Below, piece after piece: positions 10,459 through 22,200 of a DNA stretch of 64,000 bases. The stretch is from Ehretia macrophylla. Its lineage: Eukaryota > Streptophyta > Magnoliopsida > Boraginales > Ehretiaceae. A program made the position numbers and the translations under genes. Numbering within the stretch: position 1 is the first letter of the stretch; each line of letters opens with the position of its first letter. Location of the stretch: the NCBI GenBank assembly GCA_037974665.1, contig CM075773.1, positions 67,252,263 to 67,316,262 on the forward strand, written 5' to 3'. The notes below the pieces were generated by a model. It was not told the DNA's origin. It did not search any database and worked only from the letters and a program-made list of their open reading frames with translations.

Positions 10459-12078
10459 TCCTTCCCCCCTTAAAACAATTGCGTCCTCGCAATTCTTCTT
10501 CCAATAGGACTCTGCATCATCTAAAATCCAACTCTGATAAATCTTCATCGGTTGCTGAGCAAGATAATATATAAGAATGCTTGTAGGAAATCCCAAATAG
10601 AAATTCCAATCAAGAATGCCGAGGAAATACCAACTAAAGACTGAAGCAAAGATACTGTAGATATCATCAATACCACATACTAATGGCAGGAAGAGTACCG
10701 AATGAGTACCCTATTTAAGAATCTTCAATAGAAGTCTAACAAGTACCAAATAAGAAAGTTAAGAGATAGCCAGAGTAGATACACCTCATGCAGTACTGAC
10801 TACCGTAAATATACCCAGCTGAAAGTTCTGTAAAGGAATATAGAGAAGAATACCAAAGGCCAACCTCTAAATGAAATCTTCCAATCACTGTGTTCCTACC
10901 GCAACATCTTAGTCAAACAGCAAGTATAGATTCCCCTGAGTAGAAAAGCTGATGGGGAAGCCGTAAACAATACAAGATAATAAGTCCAAGCAGAATTCCA
11001 AGTGTAGGATCTTCCAATAAATGCCAATGAGGAAAATACTAGTAGAATGCCCAATAAGAATTCCAAAGAATACCGTAAGTAATATGAGATAATGAGTCTG
11101 ATAGGAATTCCAGTTACCAAACCAACTGAGGGATGCCAAATAAAATACCCGAACAATGCTCCAGTAAGAAAGTACCAAGAATTGCCCAATAAGTAATACT
11201 AAATAATTGGCCACTGAGAATTCCATAAAATACCATTGAAGAATTTCCAATCAGGAATGCCAGTATCACACCAATAAAGACCGAGACACATATACCATAG
11301 ATATTACTGTGCAGTAAGGCCGATTAAAATCCCAATAGCCAAATCCACCGAGAAATGCCAACAGAAGTCTCCAAAGAATACCCATTAAGAAAACCAAAGA
11401 ATGCTCCAAAGAATAACCAAATAAAACCCCAAGAGAAAGCTACCCTTTCACAACTGTTAAGCACAGAGGAGGACCATAGAGATTTGCCAATAACCGAGCT
11501 CCAAAAGCAAACACCAATTCCCAAATAAAGGCTAGTCAAATACCATTCATTTCCTGCCAATCCATACACCTTGAAAAGCCAGCGATGAATCACTTTCTTT
11601 AGGGGAGGAAGAGGACTTACTTACCATTTCAATAGGACATGTATGAATGCCAATATATCACAGTTATACATATGCCTTAAACTATTATGCAAGCAAGTTT
11701 ACAAAATAGTTTATTCAACAAAGTCACTCAAGCACGGAAATCAAGTCAAGCATAACATAATCAATTCAAGACATTTTAAAACACACATTACAAACAATAC
11801 TTCAAGCAAATAACAATTCACGAGATCAATTCGATTCACAATGCCAATTCGATAAGTCAATTCAATGCACAACTAAACACTTTACTTCACTTAGCATACA
11901 ATTAACACATAACACATAACTATATCACATAGGAGCACACATTCATGTCAAGACACACAATCTCACATACAAGCATGCACTTTCAAGACACACTTAACAA
12001 GCACACATTCAACAATCACTACCCACCAGACCGAGGACCCTGTCCCGGCTTATGAGCTAGACAAGCTCTGATACCACC
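10459..12078 (-). other. Element B interior: degenerate 11-nt repeat tract
   Basis: From about 10560 to 11600 the element strand is a quasi-periodic series of TTGGNATTCTT-like words spaced about 10-12 nt, with AATACC and GAATTCC on the plus strand. Translations are hydrophobic (Leu, Ile, Phe, Gly) in whichever frame is open, an effect of composition. Open stretches of the related copy at 63000-64000 lie in shifted frames, so I call it non-coding. Next to the 3' LTR a short frame ending in NCEDAIVLRG is shared with the copy at 62998 and resembles the end of element A pol. Near 12000-12064 the leader matches that of element C. Confidence 0.75.
12065..12076 (-). other. Element B primer binding site
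   Basis: On the element strand it reads TGGTATCAGAGC, two bases inside the 5' LTR. It matches initiator methionine tRNA. Confidence 0.92.
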
Positions 12079-14903
12079 TGTGACACCCCGATCCCTCTCG
12101 AGACCGGAGGTTCTATCAATCGATCTAATCACAACCCAAACCAAAACCCGGGCAAAATTTTCAGGGAAAACGGACGGAGTCTCCCCTGTTTCTAGGCGAA
12201 ATGTAAAACCTGCGACAGCATATAAGTGGACCAATACCATGTCCAAACATTCAAACACCTCAAGGCCATCCGAGCCTTGGTTCTCAACAATTAAACTCAG
12301 CAAGTATACATACATTTCCAATTTTAAAGCTACCCTGTCTCTTTCATTTTTGACAAGTACACTCAAACTAGATAATTAAACCATACTATGCTACTACATA
12401 AAATAAACTATCATGCCATTCTAGTTCTTTTCCTTAGGACATTACAAACATGCATTTGAAGTTAAGTTATAATAACTAGATACATAATCTAACTTATCAA
12501 ACTACTTCAACAATCTAATGAAACTTAAATTACATACTTTTTGACATTAAATACATACAACATATGAAAGCATATATCTTTACAACTTCGACACTCAAGC
12601 CACATAGGCACGCAAGACAACTCTTCAGGCAACGAACTTTCACGAAATCACGAACTTCCAGCTAACATGACATTTCCTGAAATGTGGTGGTGAGGAGTGA
12701 GTATACACAACACGTATACTCAGTGAGGGCGAGACAGATATCGAAGTGGAGAGAAAGAAGATCGTGCAATGCAAAAAGGTACAGTTAAGCAATACAATCA
12801 ATAAAATGCATACAATATAAACAACAATACAATTAAACAACTAAAGAAAGCATTAACACAACCAATCAAAGCTATACGACACTTTGAAGGCTATGGTTCA
12901 CTCGAGCGAGTAATGTACCGATCACGATTCCGATGACTTTAACGATGACGCGCCGGCCCAAACCACCTTATAACACCAGTTTGGAATACCCCGGAAGTAT
13001 CCATCAACCTACGACCCAAAACTCCCTGGGAGGCAACCCAAGCGAGAATGGGAATAGCAGCGGAGCTAGAGCAACCAACACTGGCAACCCGAGGCTACCC
13101 AGAGAGGCCCATCACTCACACGCGAGACACTATGCAATGCAAGACTCGATACAAGGCGATAAACGAGCGATAAACAAGATATCAAGCATTCTTAACAATG
13201 GATAAACATTTCAATCAACAACCAACTCTAACAAGCGGAATAAGCATTAGCAAGCATAACAAGCAATAATAAGCATTAACAAGCATTCTATTAGCAATAT
13301 AAACATGAAACACACAAAATCACCAAAAATGCCCCAACTTTCAAAACGCCACTACTTTCAAACGAGCCACGAGTCTTGGAAACCGACTTCACCAATCCTC
13401 CTAGGTCACTATAAGGCACGTCTAGAGACTCCGAAACCCTACTTAACCCTAGAATTCGTGCAAAGCCCGGTTTTCCCCCTTTGCTCGTTTGAACTACAAC
13501 TATACCAACCAAATACCCAACCAACACCATGACCGCACCAAAAGTGCTTCCATGGGCTCCCGAAACAATGCCATCACGCAAAACGAGAAAACGCTAAAGT
13601 CGACCTAAACGACCCCGACTTTCACTAAGCCGTTTTTCCCTGTTTTTCTATTACACATTCCAATTAAACCACACATTTAGGTATTCTAGCATATCTAGCA
13701 CATTTCTACATCAACAGACAGCATAACAGCGCAACTTCATCATTTCAAGGGTTTACTATTCACTAATTACTATTCATTAAACAATTTAAATTGCAATTTC
13801 GATTTTCAACCGCAGAAAATGCTAAAAAGCTATAAATACATGTTCTACAATCAACAAGGAACATTCTTTAAGCAACAAAATGATTAAAACAACAATCTAC
13901 GCATAAAATCCAAAAATCAAAGTTTAGATACAAATATTTCAAATGCGCAAATAACGATGAAACCCTCACCTTAGACGCTCCTAGACGCTAGGAAAACCTC
14001 GTAGAACACCTCGGAAACCATCCCGTGGAAGTCCTCGCGAAGAATTGATGAATTGAAGTTGAATTCTTTTTTTTTTTCTCTCTTCTTATTTTCGGCCATC
14101 ATGCTGCTGTTTCAGGTCTGTTTTTTTTGTGTGTTATTTAGGCTATTTTAAAGATGACAAAGGTCAAAAGGGTCAAAGCTTTGGTCAAGGTTGGTCAAAC
14201 AACTTAAAACTAGTCAAAATGGCTTATTTTTGTGCATTTTTAAGCTAAATAACTAACACCAAAATTAATTCTAGCTAGTAACAATTAAAATATAAAATTT
14301 AAGTCATCTAAATACTAGTTTCACTATTTGCTGAGGACTGGAATCCGTTTTCTAACTAACGCCCTCGATATGCAATGCACGTTGCGACAATAAAATAATA
14401 ACAATTAATTCTCAAAGAATCTAAGAAATATATCATTTTTGGAAAGCATCATAGTTTAAAATTTACTCCGGCTCGGAGTTACTTTTCTCATTTATTTGAA
14501 AACCGAGTGATTTTAACACGAAACAACCAAAATCGATTATTAAAATAATCAAAACAATCAAGGTAATCAATATTCATTTAAAATAATCAATTTAACTATT
14601 TTTAGAACATTTAAAAGAATTATGAAGTTAACATTAAACTACAAATGAAGGTTAATATAGACACATAGTCAAACACAATTAAACCCTAACATTTAAGATA
14701 ACACTTAATTAATCACAAGAGAATAAATTCAATTACTATAATTAATAGAAGTAGATAACAACCTTTCAATTATTCAATATATAATTACTAAATACTTCCA
14801 AGAGAAATATGAAAATAGTGCAAATTGGTTGATTTAACTAATTAAACATTTAATCAAATGCAGTCAAGTGCTATTAAATGCATGCCGGGTTCGCGTTATC
14901 ACA
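12079..14903 (-). repeat. Element B 5' LTR
   Basis: 2825 bp, TGTGACACC to TTATCACA on the plus strand. Stem-loop module at 12698-12722. The target duplication copy GCTGC follows at 14904-14908. Confidence 0.96.
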
Positions 14904-16034
14904 GCTGCCGCATCCTAAACACGTCCCTGCCTTCACTCTGCAATCGGCCTCCACATGCCCCGTGTGCTTGTAGTGTGTACACTGCGGTGATGATGCACTA
15001 ATACTGCCCCTGGAAGAACCAGAAGTTGAAGAAACAGCTGAACCAGCCTGCTGCTGAGGCCTTACCAAACTAGGCATGTACTGACCCTGAGACTGGGCTA
15101 GCCTAAACTGGGATTGAACCTGATATGACCCATGCTAAAAATGAGGTCGATAATAACTCTGCTGCCCCTGTGGCCTAAAAGAACCCTGCTGAGCTGGCCT
15201 GTACACAACCTGTTGTACGGGAGGCCTATACATACCCTACTGAAACTGCGGCTAATACGGCCTCTTACTGGGCTGACTAGACACAAGCTGATCCCCCTTC
15301 TTCTTTTCTAACCTAGAAGCTGCCTCAAAGGCCTCAGTGAATATATCATACCGATTCAGAGCCATGACATCCTGAATCTCGGGCCCTAACCACAACATGA
15401 ATCTACGAGTCCTCCGCTCCTCATCAACCACATACTCCGGTGCATACAGAGACAATCGAGTAAAGGTGGCCTCATACTGAGCCACTGAGGCATCTCCCTA
15501 TACTAAGGCTAGAAACTCTGCCTCTTTCCGCTCCCTCGTGATCCTTGGGACATACTTTGCCCGAAAAGCTCTCAAGAAGGTATCCCAAGCATAAGGAACA
15601 CCCTGAGTCTCCCAACTAGCTCTCACTGTGCGCCACCATTCTTCTGCCTCATCATCCAGCAGGTACACGGCAAATGAGACCTTCTGTTCATCGGTATAAT
15701 CAAGAGGATCATAAATCTTCTCCACCTTACTAATCTACGCTTCAGCCTTCCGATCATCGGGTTCCCCCTGAAATCTAGATGGATGATACCCCAAGAACTC
15801 TTTCAGGGTACCACGCCCGTGGTTTCCACCCTGCACATTCAACAACTAAGCCTGCCAAGCCTGAGTCTGGGCAGCCTGCCCTGTTATCAACTGGGCCTGT
15901 CTGGCCACTAACTCAGCAATCCTCTCCATAGCTGCCCCCAAGCGATCATCACCCCTATCACGGCCCGGTGCCGCATTACCAGGAGTCTTATCTACTACCT
16001 CGGGCCTACCTCTGGTCCTTGGTCTACCGGCCAT
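14904..16034 (-). pseudogene. Element A gag, N-terminal and central part
   Basis: Starts at ATG 16034 (MAGRPRTRGRP); the upstream codon run has no better start. Blocks in order: a basic/Ala-rich N-terminus with a short helical stretch; the Retrotrans_gag core with the EEWWRT and FRAKYVP motifs (about 15550-15720); MLWLGPEIQD (about 15385); a glutamine/proline/tyrosine-rich linker; and a zinc knuckle in which the second Cys is Tyr (C..Y....H....C near 14950). A second knuckle begins at the edge of nested B and is completed at 7620. In-frame TAG stops lie at 15846, 15735, 15498, 15252, 15237 and 15135. Gag would form the virus-like particle and bind RNA. Confidence 0.9.
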
Positions 16035-16295
16035 TCTACTAATCAAAGAGTTAGCACAGGTTATAGCTCGTAAACAGGTTATAAAAAACTATTAGCACAT
16101 ACACAACAAACTCATATAAAACACATAAACAAATTGATCACATAATTATATAAGCACTAAATCACATAATCACTTAATCACCTAATCATTTAATCATATT
16201 AATACATAGTTCACTTTTATTTCTTTTCATACATACTTTCATGCTAAGACCATTACCCACATTCCGAGAATACCCCGACTGACAACTAAACATGC

Positions 16296-16307
16296 GCTCT
16301 GATACCA
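16296..16307 (-). other. Element A primer binding site
   Basis: Reads TGGTATCAGAGC on the element strand, six bases inside the 5' LTR at 16314. It matches initiator methionine tRNA. Confidence 0.92.
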
Positions 16308-16313
16308 CTTAAA

Positions 16314-18765
16314 TGTCACGCCCCAACTCGACCCCTCCTACGATCAGTCAGGACGCAACGGAATTTCAGCAGTATAACGACAGTAAATGGGATACCGAGG
16401 CTCTAAACCAACCTCAATAGAACATCATACATCAACTCCATAAACCATACAACAAACAACTCCTCAATAAAATAACAACATACATCATAACCATATTATA
16501 CAATAAACATTCCTCATTATACGCCTCCGTTCCAACATAATACATGAACCTTAATATATATTGCAAAAATATATTGATACCAACCTAGAAACCTAAACAT
16601 AGACAAAAGAAAGACTACTAAGATAGCATCAACTAATTCCTTATCTTTTCAACATCTTTTACATTATGAACTACAAAGCATATAAAAGTCTACTAAGTTA
16701 ATATACAAGATAGTAAAACAATACAACATCAAGGATAAGACTCCGGAACATAAGACTCATCCACGTAAGACACATTTTCTACATTTTCCTCTTCACGAGG
16801 CACGTACCTGTAATCTTGCGAAAGTATACCTGTAAGCATGCAATAACAGAGAATGAGCTTATATAAAATAAGCCCAGTGAGGATCCGATAGATCTCTAAC
16901 AAAGTTCACTATACTCCTTGGAAATAATCCTTTGAGCAAGTAAACACACAATAACATCAATAATACTATCATCACATAATCTATAATGACCATTCAATAA
17001 AGGATACACTAGTTGGTGTAACTCCAAACGCCATCACGATCATAACAGCCTTCTTGTGACTCCCATAAACTCACGCACCCGAGGTACCCCAATAAACTCT
17101 CCCTCCATGACACCTCCGTCATGCGAGCTGGAGGCAGTCTCTGGTGGTCATGCCGTTATCAACTCGACAGCCCGATGCTGCCCGAGAGGTGGCACACACA
17201 TACCAAAGACTCAGCAATAATAATAAACATCAATCATTCACAAGAGGACAGTCTAGCAGAACTGCCTATCTCCCGGCATCAATCATCAATCAATAATCAT
17301 CAATAATCATATTATCATCATAATAACATCAATAATCAATTTAACAACAAATAACTAAGTTAGATGACAAAGTAGGCCATCTAACCGAACATGCATTAAA
17401 CACATAATCAAACCCTAGTTTACCTATCATCAACTCACAATTCAATCACTCAAACCACACCCGATCAACTAAAGGCATAATCTAACATTTTAAAGAAAGA
17501 CAACCTAAACTTCAAATAATCATATCTTACATTCTACTAATCCAAACAACTCCAAATCAGTTTCTATCACTCACCCAATCAATCAACTACATTATCCCCC
17601 TCGGAAACCAACCAAAACACATCCAAATCATGCCCAATAACCCTAAAACCCTAGTGTGTCATGGCTGAAAATTTTGGATTTTAGCACGGACATCACAATT
17701 GAAAATTCAGCATTACCACGGCGCTACCATGTAATTATCAAACTTTTAGAAATCGACGGCAATTGATTCCGATCAACACAACTCAAAATAATCAACATTT
17801 AGCAAATTAATTAACTTTAAATATCCAAAAATTAATAATTATGCTACAACAGTTTAAATCTCGCAAGAATAAATATAAATGATCCCTAGCATGCATGGAG
17901 CAATAATCTAACATCAGATTAACATTTTAACGGTTCAATAATCAATTCTACGCAAAAACATAAAAGATGAGTTTTGAGATCTAGAATTTTTCTCTCACCT
18001 TTGATCCGATATAAGCCTAGGAATGCGTGCAATGCGTGCCCAACAAGCGGAATCCAACTTGGCACGAAGTTCTACTGACAAAAACTAGGTTTTTCTTTGA
18101 AAATTTGCTTGGAAAACTTTGAAGAAAAGCTTGGCTATTCTCCCATGAAACTCTCGGCCATCTAGGTGTGTTTGAGGGTGTTTTTGTGCTTTGCTTGTGT
18201 GTGTTGGTGATATATGCATATTGGTCAACATTTAATGAAAGTCAAAGTTGAATTAACTTAGTATTTTTTTGTGTTTTCTTGTCTTTTAAATGCATTTTAG
18301 CTATCTCTTTGCTCAAAAAAAATATGCAACTCCTAAGATAGCTCAAGTAGGTTATTTTTAGGTGACAAGAAGTTTTACAATCAAACAATTTCACCCGAGT
18401 CGGTTTAAAACTCGATTTTCGCAAAAGTCAGTGTAAAAACCCTAATAAATTCATAAGCCGATTTGAAAACCGTTTTAATCAAACATAGGTCTATTAAAGT
18501 CCGTGGACTAGGTCTAGAAGGGTTAAAAAGACCAGTTTCAAAATTTTAGCGGACGTGTTTCGAAAATACTATTCACTAAAATTCGACGATAAAATTTTTG
18601 ACTCCATTTTTTATGAAAATTTCATGAATGCACATTTAGCATGTTTTAGGAGTATTAATATCAAAATTATCACATTCTAAGTCATATTGCACTTAGACAG
18701 GTCAATTCACGGAAAATGAGAATAAACACGCAAAACGAGATAGGATAAAAAAGTGGAGTTTCACA
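16314..18765 (-). repeat. Element A 5' LTR
   Basis: 2452 bp, TGTCACG to TTTCACA. Stem-loop module at 16854-16876, where a TGAGCTTAT arm pairs with ATAAGCCCA through one wobble. Short open frames inside it (17121-17306, 18242-18424) are not called as genes. Confidence 0.95.
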
Positions 18766-18770
18766 ATCCT

Positions 18771-18815
18771 AAGCTACTCTACTTGGCACCAATTGATTTT
18801 AAGATGGAACCTAGT
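18771..18815 (+). mobile_element. TRIM array, right part of split third LTR
   Basis: Continues the LTR begun at 1437 (AAGCTACTC, ACTTGGCACC, TTTTAAGATGGAA) exactly where element A interrupted it. Similarity to the 1051-1171 copy fades after the GATGGAAC motif, so the LTR end is lost. Confidence 0.8.
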
Positions 18816-19502
18816 AATAGAGATGGTTTTATTAATAGAGGGGGGAGGGGGGAGGGGAGAGGGGGGGTATAGGCTTATGCTCAGTATAAGAAACCACTAG
18901 GGACCTATTAGGTGTTTTTGAATCATAAAGGTGTATTATGTAGTTACCGCAAACTATGGGGGCTCTTGGTTAGTTAACCCAAAATTTGAAATGTAATTAC
19001 ATCCACGATACAAGAATATGTCTCCTCATAAATAATTCCAAATAGATATTAGGAATACATAAGAAAAGATCAAACTTAAAGCTCTCAACACTAATAGGCA
19101 AAGGTGTTACTGCACAGTGTATTAGCCCATTCCCTGCCTAATATTGTCCACTTTAAGCAATTTAAGGGGGAATCAACTAATATAGTGCATTCCTTGGAAA
19201 TTTCCAAGCATTATGGAATTGATTTTGTAACACTCCTCCTGAATCCTAAATGCTACATGCATGGGCCACCAAGAACTTGACTTTTTTAATATGAATTTAA
19301 TTTTTCCTAGATTGCATTATTTTATTTTGCCCAATTATTTTTAAATTGACATTCATGAACATACTTCATTTCAAGACCCTCGCTTTCTTTTATTATAATA
19401 GTAGCTACTACATATGAAAATATTTGATCATAATCAAATTTTCTTTTTGATTTTTTTAGTAGCAATATAACTGATTGAGATATCTTCATTCTCAATAGTT
19501 TA
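18816..19502. other. Intergenic spacer with a G-run cluster
   Basis: No gene is seen. At 18840-18868 four runs of four or more G separated by one to three bases form a G-quadruplex-type tract on the plus strand. The rest is AT-rich and unrecognised. Confidence 0.5.
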
Positions 19503-19919
19503 TGTTGGATTTTAGGGTTAGGCCACCCAAAGTGGGTTGACCTGACCTGACTTATTTAGTATGGATCAAAAGGGAGTTGTGGGAAGTTATGTAAATAACT
19601 TCCTACTATATCCAAAAGAAAAAAAATAGAACGTACGTTCAGTTCTCAAGATAGAAACATAAGAAAAATCTTTTGTCTTCCTCTCCTTTTCTCTCTTTCT
19701 CAATCTCTCTCAAATTCACCATGTTTACTGCATGTAAACATCTGGCTCTTAAGTTGTGAACATATAGTTCAAAGTCAAATTCGTACTTTGAACTCCGATT
19801 CGCAGCTTCTAAACGATGGAACGAACGTGGACAAATTCCTGAGAAATTCTTTCGCTATACTACGAGGTTCGTATTCTATTCAATATATGAAGATCCATAT
19901 TGTGTATTTAAATTCTTCA
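19503..19919 (+). repeat. Copia-1 5' LTR
   Basis: 417 bp, aligned throughout with 44057-44455, including a CT-rich stretch near 19680-19715 and an ACTTTGAACTCC block. The two copies differ at many positions, in keeping with an old insertion. Confidence 0.88.
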
Positions 19920-19933
19920 TTGGTGTCAGAACC
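19920..19933 (+). other. Copia-1 primer binding site
   Basis: TTGGTGTCAGAACC directly follows the LTR CA. It is a variant of the initiator methionine tRNA complement. Confidence 0.75.
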
Positions 19934-22200
19934 AATTCTTTGGTTCTCCCTAGAATTATGTTTTTTTATGCAATTTTTATAGTGAATTTTGGCATTGTAT
20001 GTTTGGCTTAAATTTTAGTAGTTTATGCCTAACTATGAGTGAATTCGAACATGCTAAGATCAGTAGGATGACTTTTTGTTCACCATTAATGAAAAGTCTA
20101 TGTGATTATACATGAAAAATATGCAATTTAATTGTTTTGTAGAACTTTTATTGAATTTCGTATATTGTTTTTGGCCTTTTTAGCAACTGAAATTTGCTCA
20201 AAAGATTATGATTATGGTACTGTGAAAACGGTCTCGTCGAGAGCTTTCCGTAGACATGTAATTCGCTAAATTTGCCCTTAAAAAGCAAAAGTTATGAAGA
20301 TTTCTCGAAATTTGAAAATTGGGCTAGTGCGTGTTCTTAGTATAGTGTGTGTGCATCGAAAAACGTGAAATGTAGGCTGAACATGGGTCTGGACATAGAG
20401 GGCCACGTGGTCCAATTGTGGGATGCCACATAGCCAATTATTTTTCAAAATAATAACAATAATAATAATAATGAAAGAGTTATTATTTTTAATGACAATG
20501 TCCATTGTCAGACGTGAATGAATCACGTCTTTGTGACATGATTCAATCCTGTAAGGGACATGTTAATAGTGGCCACGTGGCGCATTCAAGTTGCACCCAT
20601 CGCCACATATTAACATCTTAAAAAAAGTTTTTTTTAAATGAATATGTGGCCTCAACCACCAGCACCACGTGGCAACCATGTGGTGTGCCGGCTCCGGCAC
20701 AACGGTGGCATCCGGTCGTCCAACCGCCATCAATTTTTTGAAAAAATAGTTCTTTTTAATTTATTATTTAAAACATTAGTTGTAATGATTTAAATATTGG
20801 CCTAATATCTATGTGATATTTATAGATTTGACCCCATGTTCATTTTTTATGATTTTACCTTTGTGATAATTGCATTTATGACCCCCATGTTCACTAAATG
20901 AGCTCTTATCTTTGTGATAATCTCATTTTTTACCTCATTCTCAATTGAGGCTATTATCTTTGTGATAATTGTGTTTTGGCCCCTATTTCTTGCCAAAATA
21001 GTACATAACTTGGATTAATTTACAATTTAGGCGTGAAACTTTTGTAATTTCATTTCAATGCCTAAAATTTGTGTTTTTTTTTTATATTTACAATTACTTG
21101 CAATAAATTTTTGTAATTTCATTTGAATGACTAAAATTTGTGTAATTTAATTATAGTATTTACAATTAGAAGCATGAAATTTGTAATTTTATTTAAATGC
21201 CTAAATTTGTGTAATTTTATTGTAATCTTTACAATTAGAGATGTGAATTTTTTGTAATTTTACTTCAAAGTATGAAATTTAATTAATTTTATCATACATG
21301 TTGTGTACAACATTAATACATGCTACGTGCATTATTAACTTTTGAAATTAATCTATTAAATAATTATGTACTAAAGTTTGTTTATTTACTCGAGGACTTT
21401 AGTAGTCCTTCGAGGATTGTGCAAATTAAACAAACTATGAGAAAGATCCCAACCACTACTGGCCATACGAACACGTACTATAATGGGTCCAAACTAATTA
21501 TTCCATAGATCGTCTTACTTTTAATCATTATGTGTAATATTGAATGTTTTGTGGGATATTTTTAATGAGCATGTGATAATCATATGTGATTTATGTCTTA
21601 TGTTAGACGCTCATTTATTTCTCCTATCAAGAAGAGTCAAAATATGTCTTTTGGGTCTCGATAAGTTTGAGACAGCTTCTACATGTCCAATTGTCAGGGT
21701 CCACATGTGTTAAAAGAATTTTATGTGTCAACTCTGGTGGACAACAAATTATACTAGAAAGGAGAATATTGAGGAGTGTTTAATTATTTGTCTAACTTTA
21801 TTAGTAATTTATATGTTAAATATTAATTCATGTACGGACCATGTAAATTGATGCTTTTATTATTAAAGATTAGTAGTTTGTTTATTAATATTTATTGTTT
21901 AATACGCTTTATCTGAGTGGGAGTTATAAGATTTGAATTAGTGTAATTCTAATCTAGAACTATTAGTTCCCAAACATGTGAATTTAAGTAATTCACATTC
22001 GGAACTAATATTTCTACTCGAATATAATTAAATTGTGATAATTGTGTCATTTGACCAATAGAATTTGACAGGTTGTACTACAATCTGTTAGTACTATATC
22101 TTATGTCACTTTATTACAATTAAATATTTGTTTAAGTAGAATTAACCATCATAAATGTGCTAGTACCGAACATCACAAATGTTTGTAAGTGGTTATTATA
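19934..22200 (+). other. Copia-1 leader, non-coding, with two tandem repeats
   Basis: 2.3 kb without a recognisable frame, long for a copia leader, so it may hide an older insertion. At 20860-20969 the block CTTTGTGATAAT recurs three times at 48-50 bp spacing. At 21019-21290 a unit of 68-72 bp marked by TTTACAATT and TTTGTAATTT is repeated about four times (TTTACAATT at 21019, 21087, 21159, 21228). Confidence 0.55.

Larger units (their letters stand above)
7638..14903 (-). mobile_element. Element B: non-autonomous long-LTR retrotransposon
   Basis: Minus-strand element of 7.27 kb nested in element A gag, flanked by GCTGC. LTRs of 2821 and 2825 bp look about 99% identical by eye. The primer site is at 12065-12076 and a polypurine tract borders 10458. 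The interior of 1.62 kb has no gag, protease, RT or integrase. It keeps a leader downstream of the primer site that matches element C, a central tract of degenerate 11-nt repeats, and a last stretch ending in a NCEDAIVLRG motif like the C-terminus of element A pol. This fits a LARD-type derivative of a chromovirus that would need proteins in trans. Being nested and having more similar LTRs, it is younger than A. Confidence 0.93.
1503..18765 (-). mobile_element. Element A: Ty3/gypsy chromovirus with nested insertion
   Basis: Full-length LTR retrotransposon on the minus strand, 17.3 kb including nested element B (about 10 kb without it). The 5-bp target duplication ATCCT (1498-1502 and 18766-18770) is exact. 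LTRs start TGTCACG and end TTTCACA. The primer site lies at 16296-16307 and the polypurine tract at 3956-3976. Order on the minus strand is gag, protease, RT, RNase H, integrase, chromodomain-like tail, typical of Ty3/gypsy. Long LTRs and the terminal WK...GIEEATWE motif favour a Tekay/Del-type chromovirus (inference). It carries about twelve premature stops, a frameshifting duplication and an insertion in gag, so it is not autonomous. By eye about 8 differences occur in the first 290 bp of the two LTRs. Confidence 0.95.

Noticed and set aside
10896..11250. Overlapping hydrophobic frames of 97 and 113 codons that look like membrane proteins
   Set aside because: They lie in the 11-nt repeat tract; repeated TTGGNATTCTT words give Leu/Ile/Phe/Gly in any frame, and the homologous copy at 63673-63969 is open in other frames.
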